A DNA stretch of 53,780 nt from Gammaproteobacteria bacterium (GTDB taxonomy: Bacteria; Pseudomonadota; Gammaproteobacteria; JAADGQ01), in contig WFXF01000004.1 of the NCBI GenBank assembly GCA_015490755.1, positions 1 through 53,780 of the forward strand, in the 5' to 3' direction. The position numbers and the translations under genes were made by a program. Shown here in pieces: positions 35,871-44,412 of this stretch. The notes beneath the pieces are model-generated. The model had not been told where the DNA came from. It made no database searches and saw nothing but the letters and a program-made list of their open reading frames with translations. Numbering within the stretch: the first letter of the stretch is position 1; every line of letters starts with the position of its first letter.

Positions 35871-38282
35871 TCACTTTTTCAACTCGCTTGCTGCAAAATC
35901 ATCCACCTGAATCACCAAATTACGCGCCGCTGTTGCAGCCTCTATCAACTGCGCCTCTTCTTCACTCATTAAACTCAACTCAACACATTGAGCGATTATA
36001 TTTTTATGGTCAGAGGGTACTTTTCCTGATTTGATTGCCGCACGCAGTTTTTTCTCTGCAGGCTCTGCAGCGATCACTTTTTGCAAAGTATCTTCAATCA
36101 GCCCTGTGGGTTCATTTAGCTCACTGGCGATAAAAATCCCATGAGTGAGACGATCGCGCGTTTCTGATGGTGAAAGCAGCAACCTTGCGACTTGATGACC
36201 GAGTTTGTCACTGGCTTTGGTATATCGCCTGCCTAGAGGAAATATCAAAATACGCAACAAACATGCGGCAGGTCGATTGGGAAGATTTTTGATAACGCCA
36301 TCAAAACTCTGCTGAATGGTGTAAAAAGCATTTTCACATATCCAGCGGACAATGGGCAGATCCTGCTCAGGGCTGCAATCATCATCAAAACGTTTTAAAG
36401 TGCAAGAGATCAGATAGAGCTGACTCAACACATCGGCAAAACGGGCTGACAGTTTTTCATGACGCTTCAATGCCCCACCCAGAGTCAACATCGCAACATC
36501 TATACTGATTGCAAGTGCTGCACTCATTCGGGTCAATCGTTGAAAATAGCGTTTGGTTTGATTTTTTATCGGCGGTTTAACCCCATAACCATCGCTGATC
36601 CCCAGCAAAAATGAGCGGACCGAATTGCTTAAACTAAAACCTACATGCCCCCATAAAGCCTGATCAAACACCTCAAGTGCACGTTTTTTATCGGGGTCTG
36701 CTGCGGCATGGATCTCGCTTAAAACATAAGGGTGGCAACGAATCGCGCCTTGACCAAAAATAATCATACTGCGCGTCAGTATGTTCGCACCTTCCACCGT
36801 AATTCCTACCGGCACAATCTGATACACACGCCCCATCAAATTGCGCGGCCCCATGCAGATTGCACTACCGCCTTGAATATCCATCGCATCATTCACCACC
36901 TGACGCATACTTTCAGTCAGATGGTATTTAACAATCGCTGAAATTACAGAAGGTTTTTCGCCCTGATCGACCATGCCAGTCGTGGTTATACGCGCAGAGT
37001 CCATCATATAAGTGAGACCTGCAATCCGTGCGAGCACCTCTTCCACCCCTTCAAAATAGCCAATCGGCATATTGAACTGTTTGCGTATCCGCGCATAAGA
37101 CCCTGTCATTCGGCTGGCCAGTTTTCCCGCCCCGGTACTCATTGCAGGCAGCGAGATGGAACGCCCTGCAGCCAGACACTCCATCAACATACGCCAGCCT
37201 TGCCCTGCGCCTTCTGCTCCGCCGATGATCCAGTCCACAGGAATAAAAACATCTTTACCGCTATTGGGGCCATTTTGAAAAACAGCATTCAGTGGAATAT
37301 GGCGACGACCAATCTCAATACCGGGAAGATCGGTACGAATCAAAGCACAGGTAATCCCCAGCTCCTCTTCACCTCCCAGCAAATGATCGGGGTCATATAA
37401 CTTAAAGGCCAATCCCAATAAAGTCGCAACGGGCCCTAACGTGATATAACGCTTTTGCCAGTTGAGACGAATTCCAAGCACCTCTTTGCCTTCAAATTCA
37501 CCACGACAAATCACTCCGGAATCTGGCATTGCGCCTGCATCACTGCCCGCTTCCGGCCCAGTCAGAGCAAAACAGGGGATCTCTTCACCCCGAGCCAGAC
37601 GGGGCAGATAATAGTCTTGTTGAGCTGAAGTGCCGTAATTGAGCAAGAGTTCGGCAGGCCCCAGAGAGTTGGGGACCATCACTGTCACAGCGGCACTCAC
37701 GGAGCGGGTCGCCACTTTCATCACTACTGACGAATGCGCCAATGCTGAAAATTCCAAACCACCAAAGCGCTTGGGAATAATCATCCCGAAAAAACCATTT
37801 TTCTTGATGAACTCCCAGACTTCAGGAGGCAGATCACGATACTCTTCTGTCGCTTTCCAATCGTCGATCATTTGGCATAAATCTTCGACGGGGCCATCAA
37901 TAAATGCCTGCTCTTCTTGAGTTAATCCAGGTAAGGGGATACTCAGTAATTTTTCCCATTTTGGGTTGCCACTGACCAATTCAGCATCCCAACCCACCGT
38001 GCCTGCCTCCATGGCTTCACGCTCAGTTTGAGACAGACGAGGTAAAATTTTGCGGAACAACCCTAAAATTCGATCACTGATCAGTGATCGACGGCAAGAA
38101 ACAATATTCAGTGAAGCAACAGCCAGGAAGGGAATCCATAATGAAAACGGTATATCACCAATCGCAATCGAAACCATAATCAAAACAAGCCCGACCGATA
38201 GACTCCAGATACGTAACGATGTACGCCAATAAAGCAAAGCGATAGAAAAGGTAACAACCACTAACCACAACACACTTGTCAT
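35871..38282 (-). CDS. fadE: acyl-CoA dehydrogenase FadE
   Basis: An 803-residue protein of the long FadE type (E. coli 814), which introduces the double bond in the first step of beta-oxidation. Two or three hydrophobic N-terminal segments (residues about 1-65) suggest membrane association. The catalytic core includes PKRFGGLEFSALAHS, CFALTGPEAGSDAGA and QRYITLGPVATLL-like flavin-binding stretches; a DUF1974-type C-terminal region follows. It leads the fadE-thiolase-fadJ operon, 37 bases after the YiiX-like gene. Confidence 0.95.
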   Translation of the reverse strand: MTSVLWLVVVTFSIALLYWRTSLRIWSLSVGLVLIMVSIAIGDIPFSLWIPFLAVASLNIVSCRRSLISDRILGLFRKILPRLSQTEREAMEAGTVGWDAELVSGNPKWEKLLSIPLPGLTQEEQAFIDGPVEDLCQMIDDWKATEEYRDLPPEVWEFIKKNGFFGMIIPKRFGGLEFSALAHSSVVMKVATRSVSAAVTVMVPNSLGPAELLLNYGTSAQQDYYLPRLARGEEIPCFALTGPEAGSDAGAMPDSGVICRGEFEGKEVLGIRLNWQKRYITLGPVATLLGLAFKLYDPDHLLGGEEELGITCALIRTDLPGIEIGRRHIPLNAVFQNGPNSGKDVFIPVDWIIGGAEGAGQGWRMLMECLAAGRSISLPAMSTGAGKLASRMTGSYARIRKQFNMPIGYFEGVEEVLARIAGLTYMMDSARITTTGMVDQGEKPSVISAIVKYHLTESMRQVVNDAMDIQGGSAICMGPRNLMGRVYQIVPVGITVEGANILTRSMIIFGQGAIRCHPYVLSEIHAAADPDKKRALEVFDQALWGHVGFSLSNSVRSFLLGISDGYGVKPPIKNQTKRYFQRLTRMSAALAISIDVAMLTLGGALKRHEKLSARFADVLSQLYLISCTLKRFDDDCSPEQDLPIVRWICENAFYTIQQSFDGVIKNLPNRPAACLLRILIFPLGRRYTKASDKLGHQVARLLLSPSETRDRLTHGIFIASELNEPTGLIEDTLQKVIAAEPAEKKLRAAIKSGKVPSDHKNIIAQCVELSLMSEEEAQLIEAATAARNLVIQVDDFAASELKK

Positions 38283-38319
38283 GACAATTCTCCGATAAAT
38301 TTAATAAATTTCGGAACTG

Positions 38320-39222
38320 TTATTTCGCGCCTTCAACACCATTTTTGTCAAGTTTTTTACTATCTTTTTTAACTTTTACTTCCTTGGTCTCACTAACAGG
38401 TGGTTCAGGTGGCGTAAAACAATCACCAACATCATTACAAATAGTTCCCTCCTGATCCCACGGCAATTGACGATAAAAGGCCAGTTCATCGAACCCCATA
38501 AAGGGATATTTAATGATGTCAAAGTAAGGCGAATAATCAAAGTCACATGGCTTGGCCAGACGAGAATTGCGCTGATACATATGCATATGCCCATGGCCTG
38601 ACGGTTGAATCACAGGCAAGATAGGAAAATGAACGCTTGAAAAAGCTTCCGCAATCATGGAAGAGCAGACCGTACGTGTCTGTTCGCCTGCATTATGTTC
38701 AAACAAAGTGGAGCGCCAACGGCGAGGTAAAATTGAGTAAGGGAAAATAAATCGGGCAAGGTCAAGAAGCTGGCGTAAATCATATTTCATACCAAGACGC
38801 TCGGCAGCATATTTCACCACCCTGTTCGCATCATCAAAAGAGATCGCTTTGGGGCGACAAATACGAAGATGCTCCGAAGAGTATTTATTCAAAGGTCTGA
38901 CAACTGTATCCTCTCCCAATAACGCTTCGATAATTAATTGGTCACCAGGGCTGCCAAAATAGTATTTTTCAATTTGTCTTCGTACCGATTCGTCTTCAAT
39001 ATCGTGTAAACGACCAATATAAAGCGCCGAATGCGTCCATGGACTATGAGTAATATTTTTTATCACTTCACTGACACGGCTGTGACCTTCCACCAGCAAT
39101 ACATCAGCCGGACGTAATTCGTGGCAAATACGCTTAAAATCAGACAGCGGCACTCCACCACTTCCTATATCTTTATTCAGCCACTGAGTTGCTCTGCCAA
39201 TCAACCAGCGTTTAAGCCCCAT
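38320..39222 (-). CDS. YiiX-like permuted papain-fold (NlpC/P60-related) protein
   Basis: About 300 residues. RPADVLLVEGHSRVSEVI and SPWTHSALYIG near the N-terminus provide a candidate catalytic His, and QTRTVCSSMIAEAF near residue 205 a candidate catalytic Cys, in the circularly permuted order of YiiX/YebB (DUF830) proteins. The C-terminus is a charged Lys/Glu tail. No signal peptide is obvious. Members of this superfamily act on lipids, peptides or amides; the substrate here is unknown. The start may be the ATG at 39222 or a GTG at 39246. Its position upstream of fadE makes an acyl or lipid substrate plausible, but that is inference. Confidence 0.65.
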   Translation of the reverse strand: MGLKRWLIGRATQWLNKDIGSGGVPLSDFKRICHELRPADVLLVEGHSRVSEVIKNITHSPWTHSALYIGRLHDIEDESVRRQIEKYYFGSPGDQLIIEALLGEDTVVRPLNKYSSEHLRICRPKAISFDDANRVVKYAAERLGMKYDLRQLLDLARFIFPYSILPRRWRSTLFEHNAGEQTRTVCSSMIAEAFSSVHFPILPVIQPSGHGHMHMYQRNSRLAKPCDFDYSPYFDIIKYPFMGFDELAFYRQLPWDQEGTICNDVGDCFTPPEPPVSETKEVKVKKDSKKLDKNGVEGAK

Positions 39223-39588
39223 TCGATACACCGTGCACTCAATCACCCCGCATATTTAACATTATATATGGACGTTATTAAAGCATTAGAGTCCAAAAAA
39301 CCATTAAAGTTGCTTCTCGCCATGCTCACTGGTGGGGCAAAGGGGCATGTATTTTTGCTCCGCAAAAAAAGTCATCCGGTGGTGACCTCAATACTTGCCA
39401 TGATGCATTTCGGTCTGCTGCCTTCCAGACGCTCCAGTCTGTCGGCTAGACTTTGAGCAGATGGGACTTGTATTTTTTTCAATACGCACACTGGGTAACA
39501 CTAACCAATTTCATCCCGTCTCTGGGAATCCCGAGGCTCCGAGTTTATCTCGGCACAAAGAGCGTATTGTTATATTTTTGCTCTTTAT
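39223..39588. other. intergenic region without a supported gene
   Basis: This stretch of about 365 bases lies between the YiiX-like gene and the HigA-like gene. It holds an open 62-codon frame on the plus strand (39268-39456) that starts MDVIKALESKKPLKLLLAML but has no ribosome binding site and becomes Arg/Ser-rich at its end. Short inverted repeats are present, such as CAGAC/GTCTG and AGTCT/AGACT around 39413-39450. Composition is more GC-rich in 39310-39470 than in the flanks. It may be the debris of an insertion, but no element ends or transposase fragment could be recognised. Confidence 0.4.
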
Positions 39589-39894
39589 TTACATGAGCAC
39601 ATCAATGCCCTTTCTCTCTACTATATCAAGTAACTTTCTTGATGCGCCTGCTGGCTTTTTACTGCCACCTTCCCACTTTTGAATGGTTGATGGACTAACA
39701 TTAAAAACACTTGCAAGGGCTGCTTGACTTAACTTTAACCTTTTTCTTATTGAAACAATTTGGTCAGGTGAATATTCTTTAATTTCTGGCAAACATAATT
39801 TTTCAATATTCTTCATTGTAATATCATCAACCAGGCCACTTTTATTCAGATCTCTAACAGTGCTGGTAATTGATTCTGATATTGAATTTCTCAT
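39589..39894 (-). CDS. XRE-family antitoxin, HigA-like
   Basis: A 101-residue protein with a C-terminal Cro/CI helix-turn-helix (IVSIRKRLKLSQAALASVF, then VSPSTIQKWEGGSKKPAG) and a short N-terminal helical region. It overlaps the upstream RelE-type toxin gene by four bases (ATGA). The toxin-first order and the C-terminal HTH fit HigBA-type modules, in which HigA binds the toxin and the operator. A matching inverted repeat lies at 40292-40309. Confidence 0.88.
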   Translation of the reverse strand: MRNSISESITSTVRDLNKSGLVDDITMKNIEKLCLPEIKEYSPDQIVSIRKRLKLSQAALASVFNVSPSTIQKWEGGSKKPAGASRKLLDIVERKGIDVLM

Positions 39895-40262
39895 AATGAT
39901 TCCACCTCAATAAAGTCACTCTTTTCAATCGCTACTGATAATTGTTTTGGTGATAGTTTTACTAGAACTTTTGCGAACTCTTTTAAAGCCATAAGTTCTT
40001 GGAAGCTTAGGTTGGATTTTTCGTTTTTTGAAAATCCATGTATGAATATGGCTAGATCACCTTCTTTATAGCAAATAATCGTTCTTCCACTGCCACTTTT
40101 TCCCTGACCTTGAAACCGAATACGCTTCTTTACGAGATATCCACCTAAATCCGCTTCAAAGCTTCCTTTTCTAACTTCGTCAAGGGCATCTGATAATTCA
40201 TTGATGGGAAGTTTTCTTTTTTTAACCCACTTTGCAAAATGCCTTGTCATTAGCTTTTTCAT
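39891..40262 (-). CDS. RelE/HigB-type toxin
   Basis: A 123-residue protein matching the RelE-like family PF06296: TRHFAKWVKKRKLPINELSDAL at the N-terminus, then GSFEADLGGYLVKKRIRFQGQGKSGSGRT in two parts and a strand-rich IICYKEGDLAIFIHGFSKNEK. Members cleave mRNA on the ribosome. The ATG at 40262 is preferred to a TTG at 40268. No strong ribosome binding site is seen. Transcription comes from the AT-rich region before 40262 that carries the inverted repeat. Confidence 0.85.
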   Translation of the reverse strand: MKKLMTRHFAKWVKKRKLPINELSDALDEVRKGSFEADLGGYLVKKRIRFQGQGKSGSGRTIICYKEGDLAIFIHGFSKNEKSNLSFQELMALKEFAKVLVKLSPKQLSVAIEKSDFIEVESL

Positions 40263-40291
40263 GCACAAACTTTAGCACTAAGTGATATAGA

Positions 40292-40309
40292 TTTCAATGT
40301 TAATTGAAA
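40292..40309. promoter_or_regulatory. probable operator of the HigBA-type pair
   Basis: TTTCAAT (40292-40298) and ATTGAAA (40303-40309) form a perfect inverted repeat with a four-base spacer, 30 bases upstream of the toxin start. Position and size fit binding by the HTH antitoxin dimer. Confidence 0.5.
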
Positions 40310-40352
40310 CTGGGAAATAATTTTTTATAAATATAACATGAAAATAGTGTGT

Positions 40353-40381
40353 TTGACCCTTCAAAGGGGGCTGCGTATAGT
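40353..40381 (+). promoter_or_regulatory. sigma-70 promoter for pdxA-rsmA
   Basis: TTGACC (40353-40358) and TATAGT (40376-40381) are separated by 17 bases. The predicted start is about 33 bases before the pdxA TTG codon. Confidence 0.65.
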
Positions 40382-40421
40382 TCGAAATTATAGTTATACG
40401 GAATAACAAGGATATATTTTT

Positions 40422-41411
40422 TTGAAAATAAAACGCTTAGTCATGACCCCCGGCGAACCCGCAGGTATTGGCCCTGATTTATGTATCCAGGCAGCGCAAA
40501 ACAATTTTGATGTTGAACTGATTGCAATTGCTGACCCTGACATGCTCGTTGCCCGCGCTGCATTGCTGAATCTACCTTTGCAATTAACTACATTTGATCC
40601 AACTAAACCCGCCGAACCACACTGCTCTGGAATACTGAAAGTGCTGCCCACACCACTTTATGAAAAAACCGTATGTGGCTTACTCAATTCCAATAACTCT
40701 AGGTATGTACTGGAATCAATCGCTCATGCGGCTCAAAGCTGCATGGATGGTATGTTTGATGCGATGGTCACGGGACCGATACATAAAGGGATCATCAACG
40801 AAGCGGGCATTACATTCAGTGGCCACACTGAATTTCTTGCAGAACAGTCTAACACTGAGCAAGTTGTGATGATGCTCGCCACAGAAGGATTGCGCGTTAC
40901 ACTGGCCACTACCCATTTACCATTAAACAAAGTTAGCCAAGCCATTACTCAGAGCAGTTTAGAGCAAACGATTAGAATTATTTATCATGATCTAAAAAAA
41001 TATTTTGGTTTAAATAAACCTAACGTATTAGTCTGCGGCTTAAACCCTCATGCAGGTGAAAATGGCCATATGGGTATGGAAGAAATTGAAGTAATCATGC
41101 CTGTTCTGGAAAAGTTACGCCAAGAAGGTTTCAGCCTTGAAGGGCCATTGCCTGCCGATAGCCTGTTTACACCACATTATCTAAAACGTGCTGATAGCGT
41201 ACTCGCGATGTACCACGATCAAGGGCTACCAGTGCTCAAACATATGGGTTTTGGCCATGCCATAAATGTTACACTCGGCCTGCCTTTTATTCGTACCTCA
41301 GTGGATCACGGAACTGCGCTCGATTTAGCAGGAAAAGGCACAGCCAATATAGGTAGTTTAAAAGTCGCAATTCAAACGGCGGTTGAGATGATCAATCATT
41401 CACAAACCTAA
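40422..41411 (+). CDS. pdxA: 4-hydroxythreonine-4-phosphate dehydrogenase
   Basis: The 329-residue enzyme oxidises 4-phosphohydroxythreonine in pyridoxal phosphate synthesis. Features are the N-terminal MTPGEPAGIGPDL, the DAMVTGPIHKG segment, the metal-ligand GHTEFLAEQ, and the C-terminal YHDQGLPVLK and IRTSVDHGTALDLAGKG. The start is a TTG at 40422 with AAGGA nine bases upstream; the next ATG would remove the first strand. It is followed 25 bases later by rsmA, the normal gammaproteobacterial order. The usual surA upstream is missing; the HigBA-like pair is there instead. Confidence 0.95.
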   Translation: MKIKRLVMTPGEPAGIGPDLCIQAAQNNFDVELIAIADPDMLVARAALLNLPLQLTTFDPTKPAEPHCSGILKVLPTPLYEKTVCGLLNSNNSRYVLESIAHAAQSCMDGMFDAMVTGPIHKGIINEAGITFSGHTEFLAEQSNTEQVVMMLATEGLRVTLATTHLPLNKVSQAITQSSLEQTIRIIYHDLKKYFGLNKPNVLVCGLNPHAGENGHMGMEEIEVIMPVLEKLRQEGFSLEGPLPADSLFTPHYLKRADSVLAMYHDQGLPVLKHMGFGHAINVTLGLPFIRTSVDHGTALDLAGKGTANIGSLKVAIQTAVEMINHSQT

Positions 41412-41435
41412 ATAATAAGGTCATTCATTTACATA

Positions 41436-42239
41436 ATGCAACATCGAGCACGCAAACGGTTTGGACAAAACTTTCTCCGTGACCCCCTGGTCATTCAAAA
41501 AATTATCACCGCCATCTCCCCTCAAAAAGACCAGCACCTTGTCGAGATTGGCCCCGGCCAAGGCGCTATTACAGAGCCTCTGTTAGAAGCGACCGGGCAA
41601 CTTGATGTCATTGAACTCGATCGTGACTTAATACCTATCTTGCAGAAAAAGTTCAGACAATTTTCGGGCTTGAATATCCATCAAGCCGATGCGCTTGGGT
41701 TCGATTTTCGTACACTGATTGGTAATGATAATGATCAGCGGCTGCGTGTGGTCGGCAATTTACCTTACAATATTTCCACACCACTGATTTTTCATCTGCT
41801 GAAACAGATTGATATCATTCAGGATATGCACTTTATGCTGCAAAAAGAGGTAGTTAATCGTATGGCTGCCGCTCCTGGAAACAGAAGTTATGGCCGTTTG
41901 AGTGTGATGATTCAATATCATTGTCAGGTACAAACACTGTTTAATGTGCCACCCGCATCATTCACGCCAGCACCCAAAGTTGATTCTGCCATTGTGCGAT
42001 TAGTGCCGCACAAAATGCCACCTGTCGAAGTTGATGATAAACAGACCTTTCAACAAGTTGTCACCCAATCTTTTGGACAACGGCGTAAAACATTGCGAAA
42101 TAATTTAAAACCATTATTAAGCAGTAAACAAATCGAAACTCTTGATATTAACCCGGGGTTACGCCCGGAAGTTTTAACACTACAGCAGTATGCTCAATTA
42201 AGTAATGCAGTAAGCACCCTGGAAACCAATGAAAAATAA
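41436..42239 (+). CDS. rsmA: 16S rRNA dimethyladenosine transferase RsmA (KsgA)
   Basis: The 267-residue methyltransferase dimethylates two adjacent adenosines near the 3' end of 16S rRNA. Motifs are the N-terminal RKRFGQNFLRD, the SAM site LVEIGPGQGAIT, the IELDRDLIP acid loop, the catalytic NLPYNIST and the C-terminal FGQRRKTLRNNL. Length is normal. Transcription ends at the hairpin at 42251-42287; apaG and apaH, frequent followers, are not present. Confidence 0.97.
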   Translation: MQHRARKRFGQNFLRDPLVIQKIITAISPQKDQHLVEIGPGQGAITEPLLEATGQLDVIELDRDLIPILQKKFRQFSGLNIHQADALGFDFRTLIGNDNDQRLRVVGNLPYNISTPLIFHLLKQIDIIQDMHFMLQKEVVNRMAAAPGNRSYGRLSVMIQYHCQVQTLFNVPPASFTPAPKVDSAIVRLVPHKMPPVEVDDKQTFQQVVTQSFGQRRKTLRNNLKPLLSSKQIETLDINPGLRPEVLTLQQYAQLSNAVSTLETNEK

Positions 42240-42250
42240 CTCACCCCATA

Positions 42251-42287
42251 AAAAAAGCGCAACAAAATAAATCTGCTGCGCTTTTTT
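42251..42287. terminator. bidirectional terminator between rsmA and the LolA-like gene
   Basis: AAAAAAGCGCA (42251-42261) pairs with TGCGCTTTTTT (42277-42287) over a 15-base loop. The A and T runs at the ends provide a U-tract for both convergent transcripts. Confidence 0.8.
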
Positions 42288-42312
42288 ATTTCTTAATTTG
42301 CACCTTTAAAGT

Positions 42313-43143
42313 TTAACGTTTATAACCACGCTTTAATGTTCTGTCTTTAAAAATACTATCCTTTAAACCCACGTTAATATCAACATCTTTGACTGTAAAA
42401 ATTGATGTATGACCGTTTTGAACATTCACTACATCCACCTTATCCCAAACCCATGCTTTATCAACTTGCTGCCATTTGATAAATTGTTTTTTCAGCAGGC
42501 CACCTTTTACATCATAATAGTCGATTCTATTTTTGACACAGCCATCAGGAGTTTCTGCTTTTTTAAACCATGAAACTCGTTTGCTATAGAGTGGATTACT
42601 CTCTTTAGGTATGCTTTCTACAACATAATATTCTTCACCATTCCGTGTATCCATTCGCAAAAATTTATGCTGATCTTCATCCAGCTTTCTTAAGCTAATA
42701 TCACTATAAGTCAGGTCTGATCCCATAAATGCATCACCAGGGTCACGAATCGAGACACGACGAATTTTCCGTAGCGCAGGCAAATAAATCCATTGGTCTG
42801 CATTTTTACCTGCATCAGAATCGTACGCCCAACGCATAAAGGCAGAGCCTTTGGCATCTGCCGGATATTCTGTAAAAAGTAGCATTTTTTCAAGGACATT
42901 GTCATCACCATGGTAATCTTTCCACAGCCTTAAAAATACTTTCTTTTTTTCATTGCCATTTTTATCTTTTAATATGATGGTCAATTGAGTGCGTTGGTCC
43001 GCACCGGGATATTTGTAGTTACATTGCTCTACAATCTGTTCACCACTCAGAATATCGTCAACAGCTTTTTTTTCCTGTGCGACAGCGTTACTCCCTAACA
43101 AGCCAACCAGTAAAAAAGCTGAAAAATATTTCATGCCATCCAT
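42313..43143 (-). CDS. outer-membrane lipoprotein-sorting-like (LolA-fold) protein
   Basis: A 276-residue secreted protein: signal peptide MDGMKYFSAFLLVGLLGSNAVAQ, then the LolA-like domain of PF17131 (outer membrane lipoprotein-sorting protein), with ILKDKNGNEKKKVFLRLWKD, SAFMRWAYDSDAG, DQWIYLPALRKIRRV and FMGSDLTYSDI in order. Proteins of this family bind a hydrophobic ligand in a half-barrel and usually accompany RND/MMPL lipid exporters, none of which is next to it here. AGGAGG at eight bases fixes the ATG at 43143. It follows an unknown secreted protein whose leader shares AGGAGGTTTA. Confidence 0.82.
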   Translation of the reverse strand: MDGMKYFSAFLLVGLLGSNAVAQEKKAVDDILSGEQIVEQCNYKYPGADQRTQLTIILKDKNGNEKKKVFLRLWKDYHGDDNVLEKMLLFTEYPADAKGSAFMRWAYDSDAGKNADQWIYLPALRKIRRVSIRDPGDAFMGSDLTYSDISLRKLDEDQHKFLRMDTRNGEEYYVVESIPKESNPLYSKRVSWFKKAETPDGCVKNRIDYYDVKGGLLKKQFIKWQQVDKAWVWDKVDVVNVQNGHTSIFTVKDVDINVGLKDSIFKDRTLKRGYKR

Positions 43144-43254
43144 ACACTAAACCTCCTGGATAATTCGATAATCAAAATGACAGCTTTTTCTAAGATACCA
43201 AGACTAAGAAAAAAGTTTCATTCATCACAAATTAATTCAAAAACACATCCAAAA

Positions 43255-43282
43255 AAAAAGAGAAGGCTAACCTTCTCTTTTT
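43255..43282 (-). terminator. intrinsic terminator after the unknown secreted protein gene
   Basis: AAAAAGAGAAGG (43255-43266) and CCTTCTCTTTTT (43271-43282) form a 12-base-pair stem with a CTAA loop. On the minus strand the stem runs into a T-rich tract. It separates the gene ending at 43318 from the LolA-like gene, although some read-through is possible. Confidence 0.85.
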
Positions 43283-43317
43283 CACACAAAAAACTGATAT
43301 GGTTGAATTGGTTTTAA

Positions 43318-44175
43318 CTAGCTTCCAGCATTACCATGAGGTCCAGATGCACCTGGCAACTGAGGTGCTGTACCAAACTCAGTATTCAGATCACTCGCTG
43401 CACTCCAATCCCATGTTTGAACAGTAAAGCTGTAATCATCAACTTTTGCGTTGTTCTGATCAATCACTGATTCATATGAAAAATCTGCTGCCGCAGTACC
43501 CAGAGTTCCACCCAAATCAACCGTCTGACCAATCCATACTACAGTTAGCTCTTCACCCGCATTCCAGGTGATACCACTATCCATCGTACCCGCAGTTCCA
43601 TTAGCACTTGCTGCCGGCTTTTGTTTATAAATAAAAGACTGTTCAAATTCAGAACCTACAGTGTTGTCATCAATATCCTGGATAATATCAATCTCTATAC
43701 CGGAGCCGCCTGCAGCACCCCAGCCAGTATTAACGTCAACCGTTGAGATAAAATCGCCTTGTGCGACACTAGAGCTGTTTGTAACCTGGCGACTCGCAAT
43801 TCCGTTTGGACCACCATCTTTCACGAAATTTTCCATCCAAAAGTCTTGTGAGCTCGAGGCACCTGCAGTCGTTTGAGACAATTCGTCGGTAATAATTGTC
43901 CAGAAATAAGTATCTGAGCCATCATTAGCTGTCATCTGGATAAATCCATCACCAGTTACAATCACGGCACAAGAGGAAAATGTGGTAGGACAGGGAGCAG
44001 AGCCTGTTGCATTGCCCGAGCCGTCTACACCTTGAATAATACCATTACCGTTACCATCGTCAGTCAAATACCATTGACCATAGTTCGTGGGTGGAGCTGC
44101 CATAACCGCGAATGGTAGTACAACAAGAGCGACTGAACCTAAGATAGGCAGTGCTTTGATTTTATTAATAAACAT
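43318..44175 (-). CDS. secreted protein of unknown function
   Basis: A 285-residue protein with a clear signal peptide (about residues 1-27, ending VMAAPPTNYGQ). The mature chain is acidic, rich in Gly, Asp, Asn, Ser and Thr, and predicted to be mainly beta, with TYFWTIITDEL, GSGIEIDIIQDID and ELTVVWIGQTVDLGG as likely strands; the two Cys near residues 62 and 68 could form a disulfide. No family is recognised. There is no lipobox, anchor or membrane helix after the signal. AGGAGG nine bases before the ATG and a strong terminator suggest high expression. The N-terminal APPTNYGQWYLTDDGNGNG looks like a calcium-binding-like Asp/Asn loop, an impression only. Confidence 0.75.
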   Translation of the reverse strand: MFINKIKALPILGSVALVVLPFAVMAAPPTNYGQWYLTDDGNGNGIIQGVDGSGNATGSAPCPTTFSSCAVIVTGDGFIQMTANDGSDTYFWTIITDELSQTTAGASSSQDFWMENFVKDGGPNGIASRQVTNSSSVAQGDFISTVDVNTGWGAAGGSGIEIDIIQDIDDNTVGSEFEQSFIYKQKPAASANGTAGTMDSGITWNAGEELTVVWIGQTVDLGGTLGTAAADFSYESVIDQNNAKVDDYSFTVQTWDWSAASDLNTEFGTAPQLPGASGPHGNAGS

Positions 44176-44412
44176 TATAGTAAACCTCCTACAACCTTCA
44201 AATTACAAATAGCTACACAACAAAGTTATCCGTAACTTAAATGGTAAATACTACGGATGCCCAGATTAAAAAACCGACACCGAGACCTAAAAGAAACTAC
44301 CATACTGGAGTCGAAAAAGTCAAAACCCCGCACTTATACAAGCCCCCTCATTCTTCACAAAAAGCCAAATTAAAGAGCCTTACCATTTTTATCGGCCAAC
44401 GTTGAAAAACTC

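Noticed and set aside
39268-39456. 62-codon plus-strand frame in the intergenic region before the HigBA-type pair
   Set aside because: No ribosome binding site, an implausible Arg/Ser-rich end, and no recognisable domain; treated as non-coding.
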